Positions 15,615 to 23,842 of a DNA stretch of 64,000 bases are shown here, one piece after another (within the stretch, counting starts at the first letter, position 1; the number at the start of each line of letters is the position of its first letter). The position numbers and the translations under genes were made by a program. The notes under the pieces are model-generated. The model was not told the origin of the DNA, made no database searches, and was given only the letters and a program-made list of their open reading frames with translations. Origin of the DNA: Ohtaekwangia sp035628875 (GTDB lineage Bacteria; Bacteroidota; Bacteroidia; Cytophagales; Cyclobacteriaceae); contig DASPIZ010000091.1 of the NCBI GenBank assembly GCA_035628875.1, positions 87,208-151,207 of the forward strand. The letters run 5' to 3'.

Positions 15615-15959
15615 TTGAAAATGAGCTTATTCAGTTGGGGAGACCATTTCCAAGATATCAACCTCCGATATTCGGCCTTGCTAGTTGCCGCAATAACAAT
15701 ATGGCTATTTAAACGTTGCGTGTTTTATATTAAGCGAAAACGGAGACGTGATTACTATAGAAATGTATATCTTAAATCGGAAGAATGGCAACGGAAACGG
15801 TATGTTGCACTTAAACGCGATAACTGGCAGTGTGTATATTGCGGTGCGCATGCTACGCAGGTTCATCACAAACGATACGCAAAAAGAAACATCGGAAGAG
15901 AACCGATCAATTGGCTCGTTTCAGTTTGCAAGTCTTGTCACGACGCTCAGCATAGCTAA
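15615..15959 (+). CDS. Membrane-anchored HNH endonuclease
   Basis: 114-aa protein: one N-terminal transmembrane segment (about 20-38), a basic linker (KRKRRRDYY), then a compact HNH fold. The fold shows CVYCGAHATQVHHKRY with the zinc CxxC and HH, INWLVSVCKSCH and final DAQHS, giving the second CxxC and the metal/catalytic His. HNH domains of this size cut DNA nonspecifically or as part of defence and homing systems. The membrane anchor is unusual. The 200-bp spacer upstream holds nothing I recognise. Confidence 0.8.
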   Translation: MKMSLFSWGDHFQDINLRYSALLVAAITIWLFKRCVFYIKRKRRRDYYRNVYLKSEEWQRKRYVALKRDNWQCVYCGAHATQVHHKRYAKRNIGREPINWLVSVCKSCHDAQHS

Positions 15960-16097
15960 TATCCTAAAGATTTTAAGTTTTGATAAAAATCTTGCCACAC
16001 GAATGTATTCAGTTTGTCATCCATTTTTGTAAACCGCGTGAAAGCAGGTGAAATGAAACGACCACAATAATGAAGGAAAGTATAATAATGTTCTCCA

Positions 16098-16514
16098 ATG
16101 ACAACGCTGCAAAAAATATTTCAAACCGATCCAGAACGACGCAGCTCGGGTAAGATCATCTTATGGTGGGAGGTAAGAAGGCCTCTATACAACCTATTCA
16201 TTGCCCTTATAGTAGCGTTAAATTTAGCGATTATCCAGTTGCTCCCAAATGACGGATATTTTCGACTTCACGCTGGACCAATGCTGGTTATGGGTATGTA
16301 TGCAGCAATCTTGTTATACTTTATCGCCGCAAATATCTGCTATACCGGCGGTTCATTGCTGCAGATTATTCTAAGAACCTGGGAAGGAGAGAGGATTAAA
16401 AAGCATGTAGGTCAGTTGTTTATTTATGGATTGATAATTTCCTTAATCGTAACGCTATTACCAGTTATTATTGCGTTGATTAATTGGAGTATAGGATATT
16501 TCTTAACTTTATAA
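16098..16514 (+). CDS. Hypothetical membrane protein (138 aa)
   Basis: 138-aa protein with a charged N-terminus (FQTDPERRSSGK) and three strong transmembrane helices (about 28-48, 60-82, 106-130). No motif is recognisable, and no signal peptide is apparent. Located among other orphan small genes of the island. Confidence 0.55.
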   Translation: MTTLQKIFQTDPERRSSGKIILWWEVRRPLYNLFIALIVALNLAIIQLLPNDGYFRLHAGPMLVMGMYAAILLYFIAANICYTGGSLLQIILRTWEGERIKKHVGQLFIYGLIISLIVTLLPVIIALINWSIGYFLTL

Positions 16515-16625
16515 AGAACCCCAAAGAAAGCAATCCAGAAAAATGATGCCGATGAATTCAGACTGTTGTAGTTACGAAGTCGAACAATGCAGCTAGGATC
16601 ATTAAAATAGTTATAGTCTTAAAAA

Positions 16626-17633
16626 ATGGATACGGTCAGAATCAAGGAAAGTGAACTAAGGCAAATAACGCTGTTCATAATTGACACAAAGATTATCTTT
16701 CATCCTGTTATTTCTCCCAATGGCTTTCCGGATTTTTCAAACCATCAAGGAATTAAAAATATCTTGATTCTGGACAGAAATATTTTAACGCCAATGATTG
16801 GGCTCCTGAAAACCGGCCATCTCAAGGATGACCATATCCGAAAAATAATTGGGTCGTTGATGGTTTGGACACAATTTAACAACATCAGCGTGACATCAGG
16901 ACTTGCTCTTTCGGAATATGCATACCACAAGGGTCGAGAAGCGGAAGCAAACCTTGAAAGAGACCTATTCTTAAAGGCGTTTAACAACTATCATCCGAAT
17001 ATTTGGTTAGAAATTGCCCTAGGTCGCCGAAAGACCATTGAACCACTAACTGTTGACGCTTCAGAGGAGTTCTCATACAACAAGGAATATGATCATTATA
17101 AGATGCACTATTTGGAAATGCTAAAGATTGCACAGTATTATTTTGATCAATCATTATCTCTCGAAGGAAAGATCACCCGATTTCATAGATGGGTTTATGA
17201 CAACCTTATACTTTGTGGGTACACGATTTCCTATTTGGCTCTCCTGACGGGAGGTCGTATCAATACGTTTAACAAGACAAAGAACTTTGACCAGGTAATA
17301 TCCCAGTGTAAGAACCAAGCATGGGATTTATCATATCTTTCGTTATGGAGTACTTTGTACGACAACGAACCTGAATCAAATGCAAATTACTTATTTGCCA
17401 CCTTAGACAAAGGACTAAAACAGATTTTTATGTTGACTCATAACGAGGCGATTGACTTACATTCAGAAATATTCGGAAGTAACGTTGGCGGCAGGATTAA
17501 TCAATCAATGCACGATATCTTCAAGCCCCGACCGCTTCCCAAAATGAGCATCGAGCACATAGATGAAATGATTGGAACGGAATTCAGCCAGCTGGAACAG
17601 ACATATAACTCGACGACGAGACAAGAAATATGA
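16626..17633 (+). CDS. Hypothetical protein, possibly PIN-like
   Basis: 335-aa soluble, largely helical protein. Early segments give ILILDRNILTPMIGLL (Asp), SGLALSEYAY (Glu) and NLERDLFLKAF (Asp/Glu), in the spacing sometimes seen in PIN-like metal-dependent RNases; later segments are helical repeats. The assignment is weak and based on acidic residues in strand-helix contexts only. The stop overlaps the next start by 4 bp (ATGA at 17630), so the two genes are translationally coupled. Confidence 0.5.
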   Translation: MDTVRIKESELRQITLFIIDTKIIFHPVISPNGFPDFSNHQGIKNILILDRNILTPMIGLLKTGHLKDDHIRKIIGSLMVWTQFNNISVTSGLALSEYAYHKGREAEANLERDLFLKAFNNYHPNIWLEIALGRRKTIEPLTVDASEEFSYNKEYDHYKMHYLEMLKIAQYYFDQSLSLEGKITRFHRWVYDNLILCGYTISYLALLTGGRINTFNKTKNFDQVISQCKNQAWDLSYLSLWSTLYDNEPESNANYLFATLDKGLKQIFMLTHNEAIDLHSEIFGSNVGGRINQSMHDIFKPRPLPKMSIEHIDEMIGTEFSQLEQTYNSTTRQEI

Positions 17634-18034
17634 ATATCAAAATCTTAATTCTCCTTTCGCTTACAATTGCTACCATTTCATTAGAAGCTCAAATTAAAAA
17701 AGAAATGAAGCTTTGTGAGTTGGATTCTATAAACGGCATGGTGATTCATTCGATAGCAGAGGTATCCCCTGAATATACAGGAGGCCTTTCAAAATTTTAC
17801 AAAGATTTATCATCAAAAATCAAAATAAAAGACACAAGTAATTCTGGTCATATAAAAATTATAATCTCATTTGTTATTGACGTAGATGGAAATGTTAAAA
17901 ACGTCTGTACCACTGATAATGTCGAGATAACAACAGAAATAATCGAATCAATAAATAACTGGACTGCAAAAAAAATCGGTGGGAGTAATGTGCCAGTAAG
18001 AATGTACATGCCGATTTATATTAAACTGGGCTAA
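17630..18034 (+). CDS. Secreted TonB C-terminal-like protein
   Basis: 134-aa protein with a signal peptide (ILILLSLTIATISLEAQ). Its mature domain resembles the TonB C-terminal fold: PEYTGGLSKFYKDLS, then IKIIISFVIDVDGNVKNV, the W of NNWTAKKIGG, and a final PVRMYMPIYIKL strand. Stand-alone periplasmic TonB_C-like domains are common in Bacteroidetes and need not energise transport. It overlaps the upstream gene by 4 bp. Confidence 0.7.
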   Translation: MNIKILILLSLTIATISLEAQIKKEMKLCELDSINGMVIHSIAEVSPEYTGGLSKFYKDLSSKIKIKDTSNSGHIKIIISFVIDVDGNVKNVCTTDNVEITTEIIESINNWTAKKIGGSNVPVRMYMPIYIKLG

Positions 18035-18109
18035 AAAAATAAGTGAATAACAACATGTATAATCTCTTATCCATCTATACAGACACACGATCCAAACGTA
18101 CGATGCCAT

Positions 18110-18136
18110 ACACTAACGTTCTTTGCCATAAAAGAA
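18110..18136 (+). other. attC-like right end near EF-hand lipoprotein
   Basis: CATACACTAACGTTCTTTGCC lies shortly before the lipoprotein start and fits the AT-rich/AACGTT pattern of the junction right ends at 4-9 kb. A weak candidate left arm, GAATAACAACATGTATAATC, lies at 18045-18070. Degenerate; low confidence. Confidence 0.25.
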
Positions 18137-18144
18137 ACTACTAT

Positions 18145-18930
18145 ATGAAATTTATACAAACCATTTTAACACTGACACTCCTTTACTTAATTACAAGTTG
18201 CTCAAACGGGAAACTTGAAGAAAAAGGATTTCAGGTAAGTCCGACTTCCGACAATGCCGAAAACGAGGAGGCTGACGGACTGAATAGCGATTCGTTGAAA
18301 TTTGACACAAGGCCAAGTAGTGTACTATTAACAGGTGTTCCAAACGTAAGGTTGACAACGATCTACAAAGTAAACATAAACAAAAGAAACAACGCGACTT
18401 TCATTGGCTCAGACGATTTTCATTATAGATATGAAGATCCGGAACAAAATAAAGGCAACAATTGGAACAACAATCTTATGCCTGGGCTTGAAGCTGTTTA
18501 TGGCTATAACATGGTAAATATTTCACATTACGACATTAAGGCGAACAAACAAAAAAACTTCTTCGATAAACCAGTTTTAGTTAAGACACTTTACTATCCA
18601 GCGTTTTCTAAAGACACATTAAACTATAGCCCGGTCAACAGAGACTACTTTATTGTTTCCGTTTACAATGACGACACAAACAAAGATGGTTTTATCAATC
18701 TAAAAGATCTTAGACGTCTTTACTTATTCAACATAAACGGGGAAAAACAAAAAGCACTTATTCCGGAAAACTATTCAGTTTTTAAATCCGAGTATGATCC
18801 CGACAATGACTTTATGTATGTGTTTGCTCAACTCGACAACAATAATAATGGACGACAAAACGAAGGTGAGCCGATCCATATATTTTGGATAGACCTTAAA
18901 GATCCAAACAACACAGGACGGCAATATTAA
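18145..18930 (+). CDS. EF-hand calcium-binding lipoprotein
   Basis: 261-aa lipoprotein: signal MKFIQTILTLTLLYLITSC with the lipidated Cys at 19. A beta-rich domain (YKVNINKRNNATFIGSD and onward) follows. A canonical 12-residue EF-hand loop DTNKDGFINLKD has Asp/Asn at 1, 3, 5, Gly6, Ile8 and Asp12. A second, degenerate Asn-rich loop, DNNNNGRQNEGE, lies near the C-terminus. I use ATG 18145 because the signal begins there; the frame is open further upstream. A truncated copy lies at 13725. Confidence 0.8.
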   Translation: MKFIQTILTLTLLYLITSCSNGKLEEKGFQVSPTSDNAENEEADGLNSDSLKFDTRPSSVLLTGVPNVRLTTIYKVNINKRNNATFIGSDDFHYRYEDPEQNKGNNWNNNLMPGLEAVYGYNMVNISHYDIKANKQKNFFDKPVLVKTLYYPAFSKDTLNYSPVNRDYFIVSVYNDDTNKDGFINLKDLRRLYLFNINGEKQKALIPENYSVFKSEYDPDNDFMYVFAQLDNNNNGRQNEGEPIHIFWIDLKDPNNTGRQY

Positions 18931-19156
18931 ATCAATCCGTTGGAATCAATACTGCCTCTTAAAAAACAAAAACACAAAACTTTATGCAACACAACTATGC
19001 AACAAATGCAACAATGCATGCAAGTCGTGCAGGCAGAGTTAAACCTGATGAATTGTTTTCCTACACTTGTTAATTCTTTCCCGCTCATAGTATTTAGTGT
19101 TGTTTATTTTACCTTTACATGCTATCCTTCGAGGCAATAGAAAATTTTTTATCAAC

Positions 19157-21697
19157 ATGGGAAGACGAATATTTTTATCAGTAGTGCTACTACTCGCGGC
19201 ATCCAATTACACCTGGTGCCAGGATTTGAAACTCAATGATCTTGAGTATTTCGAGAAGCAAGGTGTCAACGTGCTTGTATACAATAACCTTTTTACAGGC
19301 GGTTTTAATGATGAGAAAAACGCCGGTATAGAATTGATTCACCATGGTGTGAGAACAGCACAGGGTGGCGCGGTGCGACTTTCCAATACACCGGAGCAGT
19401 GGGATCTTGTTCCGGAAACACCAGACCGAAAGGTTGACCGCGCGTTAAAAAGCATAGCGACTACGTTGCGGTATAACGATTACAATTTTGATTCGCGCGT
19501 GGTTGTTACGGCGAAGGGGAAAGGTGTCGAGATATCGGTTTACCTGGATAAACCACTTCCAAAAGAGCTTGAAGGACGCGCCGGGTTTAATCTTGAGTTT
19601 CTTCCGTCACAATATTGGAATAAGACCTATTTGGTCGATGGGCGTTACAATCGGTTCCCGCGTTATGTGGTAGGTAATACTACGACAAAGCCCAACAGTG
19701 AAAAGCCAAAGCAATACAAAGGATACAACACTTCCGACGACAGGGGAACCGGCAAGTTCATCGATCCGCTTCCGCTTGAAACAGGACGTACGTTTCTTCT
19801 TGCACCCGACGAACCTTCACGTTTGGTGAAGATCACTTCGGCCGATGCTGACCTTATGCTTTTCGACGGACGTATGCTGGCACAAAACGGTTGGTTTGTC
19901 ATGCGCAGTTTACTTCCCGCGGGAAAAACAGGAAAGGTTTTAACCTGGACCGTCGAACCCAATGCGATTAACGGTTGGATAAGAGAACCAAATATCGGTT
20001 TCTCCCAGGTGGGCTATCTCCCTACACAACCAAAAGTCGCTGTCATTGAACTCGACAAGAAAGACAAACCCCTTGCAAAAGCTTCGTTATTTAAAATCGG
20101 CAACGATGGTGAGGCTTCCGCAGTATTCGGTGGCAAAATCGTTCCGTGGGGTGACTACTTTAAATATCACTATGTAAAATTTGATTTCACTTCGGTTAAA
20201 ACGCCTGGTATCTACTACATCCAGTATGGCAATTTCAAAACAAATAATTTTTTAATCCAGGATAACGTCTACGATAAGATCACCGATGCCACGAGCGATA
20301 TCTGGATCCCCATACACATGAATCACATGTTCGTGAACGAGGCGTATAGGGTCTGGCATGGCGAGCCGTTCAGGGAAGGTTACCTCCAGGCTCCACCAAA
20401 CACCGATCACTTTGATCTTCATGAGCAAGGACCAACAACCGATACGAAGTATAAAGCGCTCGAATTGATTCCCGGATTAAACGTAGGCGGTTTCTTCGAT
20501 GCCGGAGATTTTGACATTGAGACAGGATCAAATATTAGCGTCGTTCAGAACTTCGTTCACACCTGGGAATATTTCAAACCACAACGCGACCAGACTTTCG
20601 TTGACCAGAAACAACGTTATGTTGATCTTCACCGACCTGATGGAACGCCAGACGTATTGCAGTTTATCGAACATGGAACATTAAATCTTGTGGCGCAGGC
20701 GGAGATTATCGGTCACATGACACAGACTCTTTCAAACGCTGTGCTTGATAATTATCATCACTTGGGCGATGCTGCTTCATTAACTGACGGCCTTCCTTAC
20801 AATCCTAACCTGGGCCCTTACGAAATCGCCGCTGACGGCAGATCGAGTGGCGTGAAGGATGATCTGTGGGCATTCACAAGTCGCAATCCAAGCCTCGATC
20901 TCAGGGCCGCAACCATGTTTGCAGCAGCAAGCAGAGCGTTGAAAGGATACAACGACGATCTTTCTGCAAGAGCCCTGCAACAATCAAAAAGACTGCTCAA
21001 GGAGGCAACGGAATTACTCGCCAATCAGCCGCAGGACAGCACACGCCGGGCATGGGGAGCAGTCGGTGACATCTCCACCAATCTCCAATTGTATATCGCG
21101 ACCGGTGAAAAACAATATGCAAGTAAATTTCAGGAGCTCTTGTGGCCTGTGCTTGATCGAAGTGTCAATTTCGTTTTATTGACTGCATTAAATGCGATAC
21201 CACACATGGATGCATCTTTCAAAGAAAAACTCCGCCCGTATGTCGTAAAATACAATGACTACATCAATGGGCTTGAAAAGGATAATCCGTACGGAGTACC
21301 TATCGGACTTGGCAACTGGGCAGGTAGCGGAGCTATTACTAATTTTGGAACTACCATCTGCTTTGCCAACAAATATTACCCTGATGTTGTAGATGCGAGC
21401 CATGCTTTCAAGAGCTCAAACTACTTGTTTGGCTGTCATCCATATCACAACTACTCATTGGTTGCAACGGTGGGGGCTACACGTCCTAAAGCAGTCTTTT
21501 ACGGAAATAACAGGGCGGACTTTTCATTTATTCCCGGCAATGTTGCACCTGGTGTATTATTCAGAAAACCCGACCATTTTGAAAACTACGATGACTGGCC
21601 ATTTCTTTGGGGCCAGAACGAAGGTACGATCGCAGGAAATACCAGTTATTTAATTTTTGGATCCGCTTTTAAGAACTTAGTAAAGAAAGCAAAATAG
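19157..21697 (+). CDS. Glycoside hydrolase family 9 protein (endoglucanase type)
   Basis: 846-aa secreted enzyme: signal peptide (residues 1-24), a beta-rich N-terminal region, and a CelD-type immunoglobulin-like domain (about 280-370, INGWIREPNIGFSQVGYLP). A C-terminal (alpha/alpha)6 GH9 catalytic domain follows. Catalytic motifs are GGFFDAGDFDIETG (Asp base), the late GCHPYHNYSLVATVGATRP block and WGQNEGTI with the Glu acid. GH9 enzymes hydrolyse beta-1,4-glucans such as cellulose or mixed-linkage glucans. The region between the island and this gene (18931-19156) holds no other gene. A terminator hairpin follows. Confidence 0.9.
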   Translation: MGRRIFLSVVLLLAASNYTWCQDLKLNDLEYFEKQGVNVLVYNNLFTGGFNDEKNAGIELIHHGVRTAQGGAVRLSNTPEQWDLVPETPDRKVDRALKSIATTLRYNDYNFDSRVVVTAKGKGVEISVYLDKPLPKELEGRAGFNLEFLPSQYWNKTYLVDGRYNRFPRYVVGNTTTKPNSEKPKQYKGYNTSDDRGTGKFIDPLPLETGRTFLLAPDEPSRLVKITSADADLMLFDGRMLAQNGWFVMRSLLPAGKTGKVLTWTVEPNAINGWIREPNIGFSQVGYLPTQPKVAVIELDKKDKPLAKASLFKIGNDGEASAVFGGKIVPWGDYFKYHYVKFDFTSVKTPGIYYIQYGNFKTNNFLIQDNVYDKITDATSDIWIPIHMNHMFVNEAYRVWHGEPFREGYLQAPPNTDHFDLHEQGPTTDTKYKALELIPGLNVGGFFDAGDFDIETGSNISVVQNFVHTWEYFKPQRDQTFVDQKQRYVDLHRPDGTPDVLQFIEHGTLNLVAQAEIIGHMTQTLSNAVLDNYHHLGDAASLTDGLPYNPNLGPYEIAADGRSSGVKDDLWAFTSRNPSLDLRAATMFAAASRALKGYNDDLSARALQQSKRLLKEATELLANQPQDSTRRAWGAVGDISTNLQLYIATGEKQYASKFQELLWPVLDRSVNFVLLTALNAIPHMDASFKEKLRPYVVKYNDYINGLEKDNPYGVPIGLGNWAGSGAITNFGTTICFANKYYPDVVDASHAFKSSNYLFGCHPYHNYSLVATVGATRPKAVFYGNNRADFSFIPGNVAPGVLFRKPDHFENYDDWPFLWGQNEGTIAGNTSYLIFGSAFKNLVKKAK

Positions 21698-21711
21698 CAT
21701 GAACAGATTAA

Positions 21712-21738
21712 GCCCCGGAGAAATCCGAGGCTTTTTTT
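21712..21738 (+). terminator. Rho-independent terminator after GH9 gene
   Basis: GCCCCGGA-GAAA-TCCGAGGC hairpin followed by seven T residues, 15 bp after the GH9 stop. Confidence 0.85.
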
Positions 21739-21782
21739 GTTTTCGTTGATCCAGCGCAAAACTCAATTGTAGCTAGGTGGCA

Positions 21783-22030
21783 GTGGGAGTCAGTGTTGCT
21801 TTAATCGATAGCTTTCAGATTGTGTGGGCCCAGGGCTTTGGTGTTACTGAATTAACACACAGGACAGCGTGACAAATAATACGCTTTTTCAGGTTGCCTC
21901 AATTACCAAGCGATAACTGCAATGGCTGTGATGAAAAAAGTTGAAGTTGGTTTGATTCAATTGAACGAGGATACCAATAAGCAATTAATTTCATGGCACA
22001 TCGCTGACAACAATTTCGTAAAAGATTCCC
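21783..22030 (+). pseudogene. Remnant of a beta-lactamase-family serine hydrolase
   Basis: Three frames together read VGVSVALIDSFQIVWAQGFG, then VTNNTLFQVASITK, then ITAMAVMKKVEVGLIQLNED and WHIADNNFVK. That is the N-terminal part of class C beta-lactamase-like hydrolases, including the catalytic SxxK (SITK) and the downstream AMAV..L.E.G...LDED.N motif. There are two frame changes (near 21872 and 21916) and no start. It breaks off at about 22030, where a TACTTCGTAC-type repeat begins. Confidence 0.8.
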
Positions 22031-22031
22031 C

Positions 22032-22088
22032 GTTACCGTTACTTCGTACTCTTCTCTTGTACTTCGTACCTTGTACTGTCCCTGCACC
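22032..22088. repeat. Dispersed TACTTCGTAC word repeat
   Basis: Direct repeats of CGTTACTTCGTAC/TTGTACTTCGTACCTTGTAC-like words between the hydrolase remnant and the thioesterase stop. The same vocabulary occurs near 44465-44515. Belongs to the word-like intergenic repeats listed elsewhere. Confidence 0.5.
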
Positions 22089-22472
22089 TCATAACAACGC
22101 CAGTACTTCCTCTGTTATTCTCGTCGGGCGCATCGTTTTCGTATCTACCATACACCACATCGTTTTCGCTTCAGCCAATATTTTATCTTCCTGATTCATC
22201 AGCTTAACGAAACGTTCAAAACGCGCGCCATGATGATCACCCACCCAGGTAGTACCTTTTATTTCATCGTGAATAAACGCTGGATTTTTATAATCGATTT
22301 CATGACGTAATACAATCCATAAATAGCGCGACCGAAGTTCTTCCGGAGCAACGGATGCCCAATGCGCCGCGGCAACCTCTTGCACCCAACGTACATAAAC
22401 CACATTGTTGACATGACCTATTTCGTCAATATCGGAGGAAAGTACGTTAATGGAATGGTGAAAGGGCAGCAT
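22089..22472 (-). CDS. Acyl-CoA thioesterase (4HBT hotdog fold)
   Basis: 127-aa single-domain hotdog protein. The 4HBT signature DIDEIGHVNNVVYVRWVQE contains the catalytic-type Asp, followed by Tyr/Trp. HEIDYKNPAFIHDEI and FERFVKLMNQEDKILAEAKTMW complete the fold. It would hydrolyse acyl-CoA thioesters; substrate unknown. It lies 8 bp downstream of the TrpF-like gene in the same direction, so the two form a small operon. Confidence 0.88.
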   Translation of the reverse strand: MLPFHHSINVLSSDIDEIGHVNNVVYVRWVQEVAAAHWASVAPEELRSRYLWIVLRHEIDYKNPAFIHDEIKGTTWVGDHHGARFERFVKLMNQEDKILAEAKTMWCMVDTKTMRPTRITEEVLALL

Positions 22473-22480
22473 GCAAATCC

Positions 22481-23047
22481 TTACTCTGCTTCCAGTGCTT
22501 CCAGAATATCAGCAAGTTCATCATAGTGTTTTAAGCCTGGACGAAGCTCGGCCTGGCCATGAAGGCAAATGCCACTTACACCGGTATGATTTAACGCCCT
22601 GTTGAGTTCTTCGACGTCCTTTATGGTAAGTAATACTTCATGTTCAGGAATGAAACGTGTCATGGTGGAGTCCTCATCAATCAGAAGGTAGGCAGGTTTT
22701 ATGCTCATCGCCGGAAGTTCTTCGCCTTCCTGAAGTCTCAGCATAAAAGGGAGGCCGATCACACTTCCTATTTTGTTATACTCTTCCGATCCCAGTTCCA
22801 GATAATCCGGGCGAAATTCGTCAAGAATTACGGCAAGCTCTTCTTCGTTATTAATCCCATAAACTTCAGCAACTATCTGCGGGCCGGTTATCCAACCTCG
22901 GATCTCCTGATAACTTTTGGCCGTTATTGCTTCAGGTTGAGATGCAACAGCAGCGAAACCAAGGAAATCCACACCCATACCGGCACAATACCGTGCATCG
23001 CTTAAATTTGTGATCCGGCCGACTTTTACTAAGGTTTTTAATGGCAT
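22481..23047 (-). CDS. Phosphoribosylanthranilate isomerase-like protein lacking the catalytic Cys
   Basis: 188-aa TIM-barrel protein. The start LVKVGRITNLSDARYCAGMGVDFLGF matches TrpF (usual KVCGIT...DA..a...GaD.lGf). However, the catalytic Cys-Gly pair is Gly-Arg, the protein is shorter than typical TrpF (about 200-210), and the C-terminal phosphate-binding loops are weak (GVSGICLHGQAE). It is therefore probably a non-tryptophan paralogue with another role; there are no other trp genes nearby. It is cotranscribed with the thioesterase. Confidence 0.7.
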   Translation of the reverse strand: MPLKTLVKVGRITNLSDARYCAGMGVDFLGFAAVASQPEAITAKSYQEIRGWITGPQIVAEVYGINNEEELAVILDEFRPDYLELGSEEYNKIGSVIGLPFMLRLQEGEELPAMSIKPAYLLIDEDSTMTRFIPEHEVLLTIKDVEELNRALNHTGVSGICLHGQAELRPGLKHYDELADILEALEAE

Positions 23048-23128
23048 AGCTTATGTGGAAAAGAAGAAATAACTTTAGTTTTCGTTTACATTCAAATATC
23101 CGCGGGGATTTAAGAAAAACAAAAGTAA

Positions 23129-23842
23129 TTGAAGCATTTTCAAAAAATTGTGTGGGCACTGGTCGCCATGTTGACGGGGTGTGATTCTGCTGAGGAACAA
23201 AAACGACGAGATGATGCAGCGTTTTTTCCTTTACAAAAAGGTGTATATCAACTTTATGATGTAGAGGAAATCATTTATGAATTAAGTGAACCGGAAACAT
23301 TGCGTTATGAATTGAAGACTGTACTTATCGACTCATTTCGCAATGCACAATCGGGTTACACTTATATTATGCAACGCAGCAAAAGACCCGTTGGCGAAAC
23401 AAGCTGGGTTTCGCTTGAGCCGTGGTCTGTCCGGAAAGAGACCAATGAAATAGTTGTGCATGAAGGAAATATACCTTTTGTTGTACTAACGTTTCCAATC
23501 TCAGAAGACCTAACGTGGAATGGGAATAAGTATAATACAGTGATTAATCCTACCACAAAAACGAACGAAGATGAATATCGCGTGTTGGAAAATAACGTGG
23601 AACGAACCATCAATTCAGTTGAATTTTCCGATTGCCTGGTGGTTGAACAGGAAGACAACCAGGAGTTTATTGTATTCTATGACAAGCGAACCGAGATTTA
23701 TGCCCGTAACATCGGATTGATTTACAAAGAGCGTATCGAATTGCAATATTGTAATGATCAGGACCGGAATTGTGTTGGTCAGCAGATCGTGGATCAGGGT
23801 GTTATCTATAGACAATCGATTAAAGCGTATGGCAAGGAATAG
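23129..23842 (+). CDS. Hypothetical lipoprotein upstream of the subtilase
   Basis: 237-aa lipoprotein. The start is a TTG at 23129 (or GTG 23150); the signal is short and ends at lipobox MLTGC. The mature part is beta-rich (FFPLQKGVYQLYDVEEIIYE, IPFVVLTFPISEDLTWNGNKY, RNIGLIYKERIELQY), typical of extracellular Bacteroidetes lipoproteins of unknown function. Its last 14 bases overlap the start of the subtilase gene, so the two are cotranscribed and probably coupled. Confidence 0.7.
   Translation: MKHFQKIVWALVAMLTGCDSAEEQKRRDDAAFFPLQKGVYQLYDVEEIIYELSEPETLRYELKTVLIDSFRNAQSGYTYIMQRSKRPVGETSWVSLEPWSVRKETNEIVVHEGNIPFVVLTFPISEDLTWNGNKYNTVINPTTKTNEDEYRVLENNVERTINSVEFSDCLVVEQEDNQEFIVFYDKRTEIYARNIGLIYKERIELQYCNDQDRNCVGQQIVDQGVIYRQSIKAYGKE

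Noticed and set aside
18940..19140. 66-codon ORF before the GH9 gene
   Set aside because: Met/Gln/Cys-rich composition from ATGCAACA-like repeats, no ribosome binding site, no recognisable product.
3230..19156. Integron integrase, transposase, phage or CRISPR genes in the accessory island
   Set aside because: None of the readable products contains a tyrosine or serine recombinase, DDE transposase, capsid/terminase or Cas motif, and no regularly spaced repeat array is present.
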